NCBI GenBank assembly: GCA_032716605.1
Contig: CM064502.1
Coordinates: 37,634,895 to 37,698,894 of the forward strand
Origin: Paralithodes platypus
Lineage: Eukaryota > Arthropoda > Malacostraca > Decapoda > Lithodidae
Direction of reading: 5' to 3'
DNA: 64,000 bases
The notes under the pieces are model-generated. The model was not told where the DNA came from and did not search any database. It was given only the letters and a program-made list of their open reading frames with translations. This document shows, in pieces, positions 8,344 through 19,544 of the stretch (positions are counted from its first letter, which is position 1; each line of letters starts with the position of its first letter). Both the position numbers and the translations under genes were made by a program.

Positions 8344-9020
8344 ACCTTTTTTTTTTTTGTTCAAAAACCAACATCAGGTCAAAGAACTCGGTCTCTGCTC
8401 ACTCTCCATATAAGGTATAATATCTATATATATTTTTTAAACGATAGATAATATAGGTGTTATAAATATCTGTCAGCTATGTTTGTTTTAGTCTCAATCA
8501 TAGTCAATTCAATCAAGTTTGATACATTTCGGTAGATACATGTCACCGCGGTATAAATGCTGGTGTGGTCCCAAATTACAGGGCTCGCATCTCCCCCCCC
8601 GATTCCACCAGGAAAGAAATGGACACCTAACTGCCCAAATGAAGGCTTTAAGTAAATAGAGGACTAAGAAATGGCCAAAAGTTTTAAAACTTGAGAAAAA
8701 ATAATGGAGCTAATATCCCTTTTACTACTTAGAGGATTCTCCCAATCAGCTCTGAGGGAATCCCTCATGGACCTCAGCTGCTATTGATCTAGGATATCAC
8801 ATGGGACCCCTTCAGGAATGAAGTTTCATCAAGGCACTTATAGCCAATATAGTAAACAAAGCTAGTTGAGTCAGGCAGAATATACTTAAAGTCATTACTA
8901 GCTTAACAGGGAACCTTCTTTTAAGGATGCCATATATAATTTTTAGAATTTGTACGGCCTTTTCTTGAGTAACTCCTCATCTTTGTGGACCCTCGAGTAA
9001 ATAGGTGATTCCCAAAACGT
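8344..9020. other. No recognisable gene
   Basis: Apart from a possible short trace of the dispersed repeat R near 8600-8650 (GGACACCTAA), I see no coding or repeat signal here. Confidence 0.5.
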
Positions 9021-9021
9021 A

Positions 9022-9385
9022 TAGAAGCAGTTCAGAGGCGCTGGACAAAGTGTATCAGGGGGCTGGAGAGTCTGTGTTATGCAGAGCGACTTAAATATGC
9101 TCAAATCTTTTCTCTATGGAAGGTAGGCTTTTTGAGGCCACGACCATCCATAAGTATTGGCAGATTTTTCATGATCACTGTATGAAGTAATCCATATGAT
9201 ATATTAACCTTCCATTGTGTATAACAACTATGAGGTCACAGGTTTAAAGTGTCACACGATGAGAACTGAGCTTGAAGGTAGAAGGGAGGTTGTTTGCAGT
9301 GACGGCGCACCTCTGTGTGGAACTATTTACCGGGACACATTGGTATCGATTTCCAAACCTGACTACTTTTAAGGGATGAGCCCTG
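9022..9385 (+). pseudogene. CR1/Jockey-like LINE C-terminal relic
   Basis: In the frame starting at 9022 the sequence reads IEAVQRRWTKCIRGLESLCY, then AERLKYAQIFSLWK, the conserved block after the RT domain in CR1-type LINEs (VQRRATK..GL..LsYeeRL..L.LfsLe). Farther on, WNYLPGHIG in another frame matches the usual WNSLP motif near the LINE C-terminus. Stops and frameshifts interrupt it. Nothing upstream of 8990 is recognisable. Confidence 0.55.
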
Positions 9386-9389
9386 GCAC

Positions 9390-9888
9390 GTCACCTTGGC
9401 GATATGCTTTACAGGGACCACTAGCACTGCTGTTAATCACGTTTGTATCTTGTCCTTCTTCCTGCCACATAACCGTCTTATACCACATGACTTTTCTTAC
9501 ATGCTGCATGTGATGCATTTCTTTCTGGCCCTTGTTTACATTTTAATATTAAATACATTGTAACTAGTGGGCTGGCGACATCAGCCAGAGGGTGAGGCTT
9601 CCTCACCCTTCCCTCGGTCTGAGGCCTACAGTCAATACGGTTTGGGAAGCTCCAGCAGGTAAGGAAATCATTGTTAAGAATCATGAAGGAGAATCGTGTT
9701 CTGGACAAATACCAAATACTTCCCCTTAAGTCAGACTATACGACTGTCGATCTATAACCCGTTCACTGCAGCCGATCTGTAACATATACATTCTGCTAGT
9801 ACCGGCCGTAGTTTGTTTGCCACCAACCCCGCCCCGGCTTTGTTGCCAAACGCTTCCAAGAAGTTCTTAGCTATGTCACCCATACTTT
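9390..9888. other. No recognisable gene
   Basis: Only short open frames without family resemblance are present. Confidence 0.5.
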
Positions 9889-9889
9889 T

Positions 9890-9968
9890 TTTCTTTTTCT
9901 ATGGATTGAGGAGAGACAAAAGGAAAAAAACTGCCGTGGGTTGAGTGCCTCCCCCAGCGTTAAAAGAG
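9890..9968 (-). repeat. LINE-J 3' UTR fragment
   Basis: On the minus strand it carries CTGGGGGAGGCACTC and the end CTC...CATAG seen in the 3' UTR of the LINE-J copy at 36640-36720 and in the insertion at 22927-23027. T-rich sequence (9881-9898) on the window strand corresponds to a poly(A) remnant. Confidence 0.6.
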
Positions 9969-9969
9969 T

Positions 9970-11800
9970 GAGAAGACACTTGTACCAGTGTGCTTAGTGC
10001 ATTGGTTTTGTAGGGAGGGTGTGTGTACAACAAGAGAGGGGTTTTACAAGCGTAAAACCAAAACAAAACTAGGGGCGGGCCACTTCTCAATGTAATTGTG
10101 TGACAGCTATATACCAGGTACGAATATGAGGTTCATTTCATTTTCATTTCAACAACTCATATGGTCTTGTAAATAAAAAATATGATTAAATCGCACTGTG
10201 CCCTATTATCCAGGGGGCCGTTATGGCGAATGAAAGTGAAGGAGGAAAATTTAATATTTCTGCTTACGAGAATAAACTGGGGAGTCGGCTGCTCAGCAAG
10301 AAACAATTAAAGTATCTATCCATTTTCCAGGATGGTGTGAGAAGGAAGAAAGGCTCTGGTGGCTGTTATAGGGAGGGGTTGATCCAATTTTTTCTTTTTT
10401 TGTAGCTAGTTGAAAGGGCTACGGATATGAGCTATGGCAACCTATATTGTGTAATTAGTGGGAAATAGCCACCTGGGAGTAAATTTCCCTATAGAAGCCG
10501 CCGATACGAAAGGGTTAAACAGCAATAGAATCATTGTTCAAACACTAAAATATTTGTAACACATTCATATTGTGATGACTCCTTTATAATTTTTTATGGT
10601 AAAATTTGGTGATTGTATTCAGTTTTTATAACACCTTCAGGGATCAATTAACTTCCACAGATACTGTATAATCCCTGTAAAACACCATACTGCTAGCAAA
10701 AATATTGAAGAAATGCGTTTGAATGCCAAGATGTATTAATATGAATATTTGGTAACCCCTTCCGGTGCAGTCCTTATATAGGGAAAAATCTACGTAGTAT
10801 CCAGATCCAATGTCAAATTCATATCCGTAGCCCTCAGCGAATTGAAAGGAGCATCAATGAAAAGATTTGGTCAAAGTCTCCCCATAACAGTCACCATCTC
10901 CGCAATGCCCCAACACTGCACTTAGGAAAATTGATCAATACATTGCGTCTTACATCGCTGACCAGCCGACCCCTCACTCCAAAGCAAGGACAGTTCATAA
11001 CCATATCAAATTGTACAGAAATAGAAATAACGATAATCGAATAGTCCATAAAAGGTAGAATTCATATTGGTTAAGGACGAAGGTCCATTTAAATATATAA
11101 AATAAATGATAATTTTGAAAAATTGCAAAAACTTGCTACAAAGTAGTTTAATGTATTGGAAACACTGTCTTGAAGAAATGGCATCATTTGGTAAAGTATT
11201 GCATTGGCAATCAACATTTTACATAATTTAAGCAATGGGGAGACTGGAATCACAGGGGGTAAAAAAATCGAATTTTCAAAAACTGTCTAAAATGCTTCAA
11301 TAGTCCTTAGAAAGTCACTTTATAAGCCTCCTGTATCACATAAAGCCGTTGGTGTGGTAGCAGGGCGTGGGCAAGGCACTATATAATCGCGGAATACGGC
11401 CTTTTTTCGTCTGAAAAGCCGAGGGAAATCTGCGCCTATATGGCAACATCTGGGAACCTTTATCCCAGGACACAACAGAATACCCTCGCCACCAAGTTCC
11501 AACAACCAACATTCAGTGTGTGTCCAGAATTGAGGGGGAATGCACGTGCGTTTCCCACATGCCTGGCCTGTTGGGGTCCCCTAACTGTGACTGACACGCC
11601 CCGTATCTCAATACTAGAATTGCGCAATATAAATGTTTTTATCAAATCTATTTTTATCACATTATTTTCCTTACAAACTTTTGAATCTATAGTTAATGAT
11701 CTGGAAATTAATGCTATGAACTCAGTATTTCATATGCATATTTTCAGAATGTACAGACCCATTTATATGAAATATTCGGCAGCGGCGGCGGGCGGTGCAT
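9970..11800. other. No recognisable gene
   Basis: Short open frames (for example 10223-10405 and 11440-11805) have no resemblance I can recognise and no supporting context. The region is AT-rich in its middle part. I see no repeats longer than a few tens of bases within it. Confidence 0.5.
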
Positions 11801-11805
11801 TATAA

Positions 11806-11990
11806 AATGACATGACATGACATGACATGACTTGACTTTAGGCAATGTAAAAAAACTACTTCATAGCAGGGTAAGTCTATCATTGAACTATTCACAACCC
11901 AAATTTGATATGCTTCAGAGTAATATTAAGGCTGCAAAAGTGGTAGAACTTTATGACATGACATGACATGACATGACATGAGCCTTCAGA
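11806..11990. repeat. Two short ATGAC pentanucleotide arrays about 125 bp apart
   Basis: The unit ATGAC is repeated about four to five times at 11806-11832 and again at 11951-11982. The two arrays bracket a unique stretch of about 120 bp. Confidence 0.8.
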
Positions 11991-12097
11991 TTGTAGGAAA
12001 AGGCGGAGAACTGAAAATACAAGTAGTATGGGAGGTTTCAACTATATATTAACTGGTTTTTTTTGGGGGGGGGGAATTTTTGCTGACGGTGTCAAGG

Positions 12098-12193
12098 TAG
12101 AGTAATCAGTATACAAGTGGATAGGACTAGAGGTACAGTTGAGAACATCGTTATTGAATATTAGAAAGAGAACTGAAGACAGTACAAAATTTG
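12098..12193 (-). repeat. Isolated duplicate of LINE-J segment
   Basis: About 95 bp from GGTAGAGTAATCAG to GACAGTACA is identical to 13371-13467, which lies inside the LINE-J copy. Neither side of the match here looks like LINE-J. Confidence 0.8.
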
Positions 12194-12849
12194 AACTTTG
12201 AGACCCATTTCCCACAGACTATGTTTTATATATATTAATGTTACTCAAGATGCAATAATATTAAACCTAATTCATAGAGTTCAATTAAAATTCACCACCT
12301 TTATCACCATGGGGCAAGCAACTATCGGTGAAAATTCAGCATCCTAGCTTAATTTGGGACAAATTGATCCCATAAGAGGACCTCTGTTCTTTAGAGACTC
12401 TGCACTTCTCATGGAGCCACAACCCCCCCACCGGCTCTCACGCCATTGTTCTCTTTAACCCCTACTGTACCGACGACAACCTTTTTACTTTATTCTATTT
12501 ATTACTAATCAATTATATTCAGTTTAGGAAAGATGTCTAGCAATTATCTCAACCAACCTTAAGCTGCATAAAACTGTCTAAATATAGCTAGAATAAATCA
12601 TAACAGATGTCTCTGGTACAGAAAGGGTTAATCTCCATAGTTAACCCAAAGAGTGCAATTATATTTTTGAATAAACCACTCCCTGGTACAACAATCTCCA
12701 AACAATCTGACTCGAAAAACGCAAAAAAAAATATGTCAACATGTCGGAAATGCATACTCACATCCCAACATGTATATTTTCCTTACAAAATGATATGGGT
12801 GTGATGTGGTTGTGGCCAGAAATTGTGTAGCTGGTGTGCATAGGCATTA
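12194..12849. other. No recognisable gene
   Basis: AT-rich sequence with only short uninformative frames. Confidence 0.5.
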
Positions 12850-13629
12850 AATCAGAGTAGTTGTAGGGAATTAATAAAAGGTGAAAAATGAGACAAATTG
12901 CATTGGACTTCTACACTTTCAAGAAGTGGGGTATGAATAGAACCTCTCCATATATGCGAACAATAGTTGACACATGGGCATACTGAACCCCTGTACAGAG
13001 CAAAAAGCTCTGAGTGGGTAAAGAACCCACAAAGACAGGTGAGAACACCTAGCTTCTGGAATGCAGTTTTAGCAAGAGAGATGATATGATCAATCCAAGA
13101 AAGGTCAGGAGAAAAAGAAACACCAAGAATATTGAGAGACATGAATAGTTGATTAGTGTACTGTTGAAAAGTAAGGGATAGTCATGTGGAAGATTGTGAC
13201 GGGTAAATAGATTGAGAAATTTGGTTTTGGAAGTATTAAAGGAAACAAGATTATCTCTGCCCCAGTCGAAAGTAGTTGACAGATCAGGAGATAGGCATGC
13301 TATGGCCTCATCACGTGAATTTTGAAGTCATTGCATGGTTGGTCATTGTGGAAAACTAGTTGAATTGTGTAAGGTAGAGTAATCAGTATACAAGTGGATA
13401 GGACTAGAGGTACAGTTGAGAACATCGTTATTGAATATTAGAAAGAGAACTGAAGACAGTACAGAACCCTGAGGAACATCGGTGTTGGTAGGTTGAGGAA
13501 GTGAGAGACTGCCATCCAAAACCGCAGCTATGGAATGGCCAGAAAAGTAATATGAGATAACGCGCAGAGAGAGAGGGATAGAAAGTTAAGGAGAGTGGTT
13601 TATAAATTAGAGAATTGTGCCAGATTTTA
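12850..13629 (-). pseudogene. LINE-J copy, C-terminal half of RT (part 1 of split copy)
   Basis: A Jockey-group LINE on the minus strand. The frame 12852-13142 reads ILGVSFSPDLSWIDHI, then LAKTAFQKLGVL and CVNYCSHIWRGS, the block just after the RT catalytic region (LGVt.s..LsW..Hi; Y.s.VrP.leYcs.vW). 13370-13560 encodes further RT in broken frames. The 5' side ends at TTAA 13630-13633, where a DNA element is inserted; homology resumes at 16978. The copy is full of frameshifts. Confidence 0.7.
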
Positions 13630-13807
13630 TTAACCCGTTAAGTGCGAGGTATTGGTAGTGCACACCCTACCGCCAAGCAACGATTTTAGGCTTCATCATT
13701 TTACGATAAATATCATTATTACTTATTCATATGCGCCTATTTTACGTTTAATATGAAGATATTAACATGTAAAAGCAAGGGAAGGTAGCAAGGGAAACAG
13801 TAAGGGT

Positions 13808-14314
13808 GTGAAAGATAAGAATGGGAGAATGCTAGCCGAGAAGCAAGAGAGAGTCGAAAGATGGAGGGAGTACTTCAATGAGTTGCTAAATGTAAGGAAT
13901 GAAGAGCCAGCAAACATAGCTGAATATGGCATGGGAGGGAGAAGAAGAGAAGTAGTGGAGGAGGAGGTGGGGATCAGGAGGTCAGAAGTGTGGGAAGCCA
14001 TGAAAAGAGTGAAGTTGGGGAAAGCACCAGGAACAGATAGAGTGTGTGGGGAAATGTTGAGGTATGGTGGTGAGATAGTGATCGTATGGGTATGGAAAAG
14101 GTGCAAACTAGCATGGGAGAAGGGGAGTGTACCCGATGACTGGAAGACTGGCATAATAGTCCCCCTATATAAGGGCAAAGGGGAAAGAGGAATGTGTGGT
14201 AACCACCGAGGAATATGTCTTCTAAGCGTAGTAGGGAAGGTATACAGTAGGGTAGTGATTGAGAGAGAGAGTGAGAACGGAAAAATGGATAGGCGACGAG
14301 CAGGGAGGTTTTAG
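13808..14314 (+). pseudogene. LINE-E RT, N-terminal part
   Basis: This frame holds the region before and at the start of the RT domain: WREYFNELLNV (residues 19-29), VWEAMKRVKLGKAPGTDRV, then VPDDWKTGIIVPLYKGKG and NHRGICLLSVVGKVYSRVV. These are the fingers motifs of RTE-like LINE reverse transcriptases. The frame ends soon after where QAGFRKGRGC would follow, and that block continues in another frame at 14306-14350. A frameshift therefore separates it from the catalytic part. Confidence 0.75.
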
Positions 14315-14354
14315 GAAGGGAAGAGGATGTGTAGATCAGATTTTACCCTGAATT

Positions 14355-14815
14355 GTGTTGTGGAGAAATATCTGGAGAAGCAAACAAAAGGTGTATGTTG
14401 CCTTTATGGACTTGGAGAAGGTCTATGACAGAGTGAATAGAGAAGGTTTGTGGAAAGTACTTAGAATATACAGAGTAGATGGCAAGTTGCTGAAAGCAGT
14501 GAAGAGCATGTATGAGGGTGCAAAGGCGGCAGTACGTGTGGAGAGTGAGCAGAGCGAGTTCTTTGACTTGAATGTTGGTTTGAAACAGGGGTGTGTGATG
14601 TCCCCGTGGTTGTTTACTGTATATATGGATGGAGTAATGAAAGAAATACTATCAAGAGCAGTGGATGTTGGTGTATCGCTGATTAGGGAGGGAATTGAGT
14701 GGAAGCTACCTATACTGCTGTTTGTGGATGATACAGTTCTGATGAGTGATAGTGACTGGGAGTTGCAGGGTCTGGTAAATGAGTTTGGAACAGTGTGCGA
14801 AAAACGGAATTTTGA
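14355..14815 (+). pseudogene. LINE-E RT, catalytic part
   Basis: The frame carries VYVAFMDLEKVYDRVNREGL with the first catalytic Asp, FDLNVGLKQGCVMSPWLFTV, YMDGVMKEI and LLFVDDTVLMSDS with the active-site Asp pair (residues about 122-123). A Phe-Val-Asp-Asp box is usual in this LINE group. Near 14810 the frame shifts, and the continuation LKVNAGKSKVM is in the frame that follows. Overlap with the next frame is an artefact of this single shift. Confidence 0.78.
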
Positions 14816-14816
14816 A

Positions 14817-15519
14817 GGTAAATGCGGGGAAGAGCAAGGTTATGGTCTTCGAAAGGGGTGAAGTCACAGAGTATGAGGTGAAGCTGAACGGTCAGGCTAT
14901 GGAGATAGTCAACTCTTTTAAGTATCTGGGCAGTGTGTTGAGTAAAGATGGGACTAAGGATGAGGAAGTGCGGGAGAGGGTACAACAGGGGAAGAGGGTT
15001 GTAGGAACGCTGAAAGCAGTAACAAGAAATAGGGTGGTCAGTATGGAAGTGAAGAAGTCCTTCCATGCCAGTGTGGTAATCCCGACACTGACTTACGGAA
15101 GCGAAGCATGGACGTTGGTTGAGAGACTCAGACCAAAAGTGAGAGCAGTGGAAATGAATTACTTAAGAAGTGCGTGCGGAGTTACATGGAGGGATAGACA
15201 GACTAATGAGGAAGTAAGAAGCAGGTGTGGTGTGGAGGTAGATGTGCTGGAAAGTGTGAACAGGAATAACTTGAGATGGTTCGGCCATATGGAACGTATG
15301 GAAAGCGAGGGAATTACTAAGAGGGTGTACGAGAGCGAGGTGGAGGGACAGAGAGGGAGAGGTAGACCGAAAGAGAGGTGGAAGGATGGAGTGAGGAAGT
15401 ATAATATGAACGAAGGCGGTGCAGGTTGGGGGGAGGGGCGTCGACTGACTGGGGACAGAGGAGCATGGTGGCGGTTCGTTCGTGGCCACCCCTTCGAGGA
15501 TCACGGCGTCAGGCAATAG
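14817..15519 (+). pseudogene. LINE-E RT thumb and C-terminal domain
   Basis: The frame from about 14817 reads LKVNAGKSKVMVFERGE, FKYLGSVLSKDGTKDEEV, then LTYGSEAWTLVERLRPKVRA, LRSACGVTWRDRQTNEEV and LRWFGHMERMESEG, ending GHPFEDHGVRQ at the stop. These are the thumb and conserved C-terminal blocks of the family. The stop lies only 18 bp before the GATA tail, so this LINE has nearly no 3' UTR. Related fragments lie at 61145-61560 and 27800-28015, both reversed. Confidence 0.8.
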
Positions 15520-15521
15520 AT

Positions 15522-15538
15522 AGATAGATAGATAGATT
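15522..15538. repeat. GATA tail of LINE-E
   Basis: Four to five GATA units directly follow the LINE 3' end. Microsatellite-like tails in place of poly(A) are common in RTE and CR1 groups. Confidence 0.8.
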
Positions 15539-16495
15539 AGTATTTGGCGGGTGAAAAACACAAAGGTCAATATAAAGATCTTGTAATTAAATTGCTAAAA
15601 AAAAAATCGATTGTTTTTATCTAGTTTAGAGTTGTGTAAGGGTGTTTTGATGTGTGATAATACTAGGAAATACATATATACCCATTAAACAACAATCTAA
15701 AAATACGCCCCTCCACTCGCGAAAAATAACTATTTGGCCATAACCGTTTGCCGTGGGATACAAAATATGTTGAGGGGGGGCAAGCCCCCCCTCACCCCCC
15801 CAGGATTTATTGAAATCTTCATATATTTAAACAGTAGGGGGCAAAAACCAGATTTTCCCCAACGCGAGACGCCGAGGCTACACTCGCGGCGGATGTAAAC
15901 AAACCCACCCGCCTCTTGCGAGGTAGGCGATATAGAGGATATTTTGTTTTTTTCAGGATCAGTAATAAATGTTTACGGGCATTTAGACACAAATAGGAAT
16001 GAAATACATGGTATAAGAAACCTATAGGCCACGATAAAATTGATGTATGAATTAAATTACAATATCTTTATATTGTCCAATACAAATTATTGCCGACCCT
16101 CCAGTCATGAAGTGTTAGGCGAACGCGATGTATACCCTCCCTCTCTGAAACCTAGTGGCAGACTGAAGCCTCTCTCTCATTCTCACTCTCTATCCCCACG
16201 CACTCGATAGATGCAGGACAACACCTTGGAACCGGGTTTGGAGATATTGGCGCGGTAAATAAACCGATAAACAAGGGAATAAGAGGAAAAATAGGTGATA
16301 ATTGGAAGGGGGGAGGTTTGAGACATGTGGAGGAGTGATAGAAGGTATGGAGGGGAATAATCTCACTTAATAACATATTTTTAAGTGCTACTGCGGCCTT
16401 TAAAAAAAAATTTTTTTTAGGCCTGGGCTCTTGAGAGGTTCGTCACCTTTCACCACCAAAACCTCTTAAGAGTCTTCTCGCCGTTCTCGGGTTAA

Positions 16496-16973
16496 CCCTT
16501 CTTTGGCGGCGCCCGGCTATAGTCGGACAAGAGAACCAAGGACTATGTGGCTGGGCCCGGCTATAGTCGCATGCAATTTTGAGCACGTAATGTGCTCTGT
16601 GAGAGAGCCGAGCGGTGGGTGGAGCGTAGGTTGCCTCATGACCGCTCGCCACGGCCAGCGTGGACGTACTGACATCTACACCACACACCTCCACCACCAC
16701 TCCCTCGCTACACACGTAATTTTGTAACGAAATGACCGTATTTTAGCGATTTTGCCCTTCGGTTGCACGATCGTTGCAAGACAACCAGCCATCGTAGAAG
16801 GATGGTTCGGGTGTCATTGGAAAGCTCAATTTACGGCCTTTCAGGTATACATAATTGTATTACGCTCTGGCTCTTGTTTATGCATGAAAAAGAGCACGGA
16901 AACAAGGCCATTTAGGGTAAAACCACCCGCTGGGCGGTACATAGAAATTACCGCCTAGGCCGCTCGTTAGGTG
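16496..16973. mobile_element. TTAA-flanked DNA element D, abutting element C
   Basis: The element sits between TTAA 16492-16495, which it shares with element C, and TTAA 16974-16977. Its termini are CCCTTCTTTGGCGG and, reversed, CACCTAACGAGCGG, a weak inverted pair. The internal sequence differs from A-C. It has no credible coding frame. Removing C and D with one TTAA rejoins LINE-J without a gap. Confidence 0.5.
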
Positions 16974-16977
16974 TTAA

Positions 16978-17890
16978 AGGCTTTTGATGTGTCTAGCACA
17001 ATAGAAAAAATCTCACCGTAGTCCCAAAAGGAGAATGACCAAGAGTTTGCAAGATAAGAAATTAGTTCACCAGTAGAGTGGCCCCTAAGAAAGCAATACT
17101 GGCAATCTGAAAGTAGATTAGCCTATGGGAAGAAAAATGCTTAAGAAATTTTGAATTAATAATAGATTTGAAAACTTTAGAGATGCAAGAAATAAGAGCA
17201 ATTGGACGATAGTTGGAGGGTTGAGAGCAGTCACCCTCCTTTGGAAGGTGTTGAATTAGAGCAAACTTCCAGCAAGAAGGTAAGATGTAAAGAGGAAAGA
17301 CAGAGACGGAAGAGTTTGCTTAAGCAGGGAATCAGCACGGAAGAACGTTTTTTTATTAAAACAGGAGGAACACCATCTGGTCTGTATGCCTTCTTAAAAT
17401 TAAACCCAGAGACGCCAGACAGTGAATCCTTAGCTGGTATTAGGATAGTAGGCATAAGTAAGAGAGAGGCGGGTGGAGAGGGAGGAATAGCACCGGAATA
17501 ATCCAAGGTGGAGTTTGAACATTGTCAAAGAAAGAAGTAAGGTCACGGCACCAGAACCATACAAGGTAGAGTTTTTAGCGAATGATTGAGCAAAGAGTTA
17601 AGTTTTGTCAGAGGAAGATGTGATGGTAGTGCCAACAGAGTTTAAAGGAGGAGGGAAAGATAAGGAAATATAATTGTTGGATATATTTTTGGATAGATGC
17701 CAGACAGCTTGGGAAGAACTGGAGTTGGAAAGTTCAGAGCATTGTTTATTTATGAAAGAGACATTTGGCTTGATTCTGGGCAGAGATATTGAAAGTACAA
17801 GATTCTTGAGTTTAAAGGTGATAGTACTGTTTGAAAGCTTCCTCTTTAATGTGGACAACAGTAGAACAAGTATGAGTAAACCACACACAC
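16978..17890 (-). pseudogene. LINE-J copy, N-terminal RT half (part 2 of split copy)
   Basis: The minus-strand sequence continues the LINE-J copy of 12850-13629. Frame 17231-17506 reads IPPSPPASLLLMP, KKAYRPDGVPPVLIK and LSKLFRLCLSS, the start of the RT domain (K.apGpD.iPp.vLk). Frame 17598-17894 covers the linker before it, with AVWHLSKNISNN. Multiple frameshifts disable it. The upstream endonuclease is not recognisable beyond about 17900. Confidence 0.7.
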
Positions 17891-17894
17891 TCAT

Positions 17895-18654
17895 ATATAT
17901 ATATACTGGATACTTACAGTATAAATTATGCAGTAGCTTGAAAAAACATAACTGGAACTGTTCCAGTACTAGTACTATGCCCGCATCACTTATACCTTCA
18001 GAATTGTATCCACAAGTATATATCCATGGATTTAAGTTATATTGATAAGTATACTGTATATATCACGGACAAAGCCGAGTAATTGCTTGTATATAATATA
18101 GTCATCAACATGATTGGGTGCAGCTTCCTTTATAGCCCCTTCCTCCCCTGGGTCTATTGGAGCGACGCCCTGGTGTTAGCAGTGGAGAGAATAATTCAGG
18201 AGTCGCTGAATAATGTAAACAAAGGAGAGCAGGCCCGTGTTTACCTTCACTGCCAGGAGAGAGAGAGAGAGATTACATAGCCTGTACTGTACCCGTAGGA
18301 CCATTGTGCTATTGAGCCCGCAGCTTCCATCAGCTCCATCAGTAATTACTCTGATATTTATGTTTGCCGATTATCTACTCTTAGCTTAAATTTGGGTAAT
18401 ATAATCTGTTAGAGAATGATGGGGATATTATGGAAGGTGTAGGATATAATATTTTGTAATTTATCAACTGGGAAGTTATTGAAATTTTAAATCGAAGGAA
18501 CATAATAGGTATTTGCATGATGAGTGCAAGAAATACAGCTGGGGAAAAATTCCCCCAATAGAATGCAAACATTTCTACCGGGAAATTTATAGTACAGATC
18601 GCATTTGGAAAATAATAAAAACTAATGATACTTAACATTTTTTTTTTTTTTTTT
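17895..18654. other. No recognisable gene
   Basis: Contains short TA runs and a few GA repeats (about 18256-18275). Open frames here are short and uninformative. Confidence 0.5.
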
Positions 18655-18990
18655 TTGTATATATATATATTACCACAACCTCCTCAAAATGATAGTCTAG
18701 ATTCCTTTTGAATGCGTCGATTGTATTACACTGCACCACTTTGCTTGTCAAATTGTTCCACTCGTTAACTACACTGCAGGTGAAAAAAATGCACTGTGAC
18801 ATCGAATTTGGCCCTGCTGGTTTGTAATTTAAACCCGTTTCCTCCAGTTGATGAATGTTTATTGATTGTGAACAGCGACTCGGCATCAATTATATCAAAG
18901 ACGTTTAATATCTTGAAGTACTCGATTAATTCACCGCTCAATCGTCTTTTCCTAAGTGAGAACCGATTGAATTTATTAGTCATTCATGAT
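18640..18990 (-). pseudogene. CR1/Jockey-like LINE 3' end with A-rich tail
   Basis: On the minus strand, two frames give FSLRKRRLSGELIEYFKILN and then CSVVNEWNNLTSKVVQC, FKRNLDYHF. These are the standard C-terminal blocks (LfsLekRRlrGDLIevfKil; R.vn.WN.Lp..vv.a.s.n.FK..Ld). A frameshift near 18800 separates them. The stretch ends with TATATATATA and a run of about 18 A (T on the window strand, 18639-18657), the insertion tail. Confidence 0.7.
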
Positions 18991-19008
18991 ATGATTTATT
19001 TCTTAGAC

Positions 19009-19084
19009 AGAGAGAGAGAGAAAGAAAGAGAGAGACAGACGTACAGGGTAGGGGAGGGGCGTGTGTGTGTGTGTGTGTGTGTGA
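19009..19084. repeat. GA and TG simple repeats
   Basis: GAGA-type repeats (19009-19040) and a TG run (19062-19083). Confidence 0.9.
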
Positions 19085-19371
19085 TATAGATTTGCTGATC
19101 TGGTTATTAAATCAAGCGTCGCTTAATTTCATCAAAGGGTACATCTTTTGAATTGGGGTTTAATGGGTACAACGATAATGAATGTATCAAAACACTGGCT
19201 GTTATATTGAGTATTTGAAATTACTGGCAAATATATTATATGGTACACATGCAAATGAGTAAAAATGGAAGTTTGGAGGATGCATCACAAAATAGGGTGC
19301 AACAGAGATGGAAGGTTTTAGGTACACTGAAAAAAGTGACAAGGAATACGGATATGAAAACAAAAACTCCT

Positions 19372-19490
19372 ATGTGGGAGACAAAAGGCCTGTGACGAGT
19401 GCCTCCCCCAGAGTTGAAAGAGTGACAGGGCCAAAATCAAGGAATGTTCAAGCCAAAATGCCTCGACACACGGAGTTTGAAGCATTTTAA
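19372..19490 (-). repeat. LINE-J 3' UTR fragment
   Basis: Reverse-complement match to the LINE-J 3' UTR (GGGGGAGGCACTCGT, CACTCTTTCAACTCT, CAAACTCCGTGTGTC), as at 36590-36700. A TGTA repeat follows at 19494-19515. Confidence 0.7.
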
Positions 19491-19544
19491 GTCATGTATG
19501 TATGTATGTATGTATATGCTCTGGCACCTTCCCCAGTTTTCCTA

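Larger units (their letters stand above)
13775..15538 (+). mobile_element. LINE-E (RTE-like non-LTR retrotransposon) ending in a GATA array
   Basis: A 5'-truncated LINE with RT and C-terminal domain in three overlapping frames, ending GTCAGGCAATAGATAGATAG. The same 3' terminus, including the tetranucleotide tail, closes the copies at 33400-33504 and, inverted, at 61135. It lacks the endonuclease, so it is a dead copy, although the RT frame is only lightly damaged. Confidence 0.8.
13634..16491 (-). mobile_element. TTAA-flanked DNA element C, carrying a nested LINE
   Basis: The element lies between TTAA at 13630-13633 and TTAA at 16492-16495. Its ends are imperfect inverted repeats: CCCGTTAAGTGCGAGG on the left and, reverse complemented, CCCGAGAACGGCGAG on the right. 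Inside both ends it matches elements A (34844-35443) and B (39939-40559) in reverse orientation: a segment ATCGT...ATGA near one end and a poly-A/T tract behind AGGCCT near the other. TTAA duplication with CCC.. termini suggests a piggyBac-type non-autonomous element. No transposase is coded. LINE-E is nested at 13775-15538. Confidence 0.65.

Noticed and set aside
10223..10405. 60-codon open frame
   Set aside because: No recognisable motif, no neighbours, ends in a T-rich run.
11440..11805. 121-codon open frame
   Set aside because: No family resemblance; overlapped by an antisense frame of similar length; no evidence for a host exon.
11806..11990. CRISPR-like or direct-repeat array from two ATGAC arrays
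   Set aside because: Pentanucleotide microsatellites with a single unique spacer; wrong repeat length and wrong kind of organism.
13762..14178. 138-codon minus-strand frame
   Set aside because: Antisense shadow of LINE-E RT.
17674..18045. 123-codon plus-strand frame
   Set aside because: It is the antisense shadow of LINE-J coding sequence on the minus strand.
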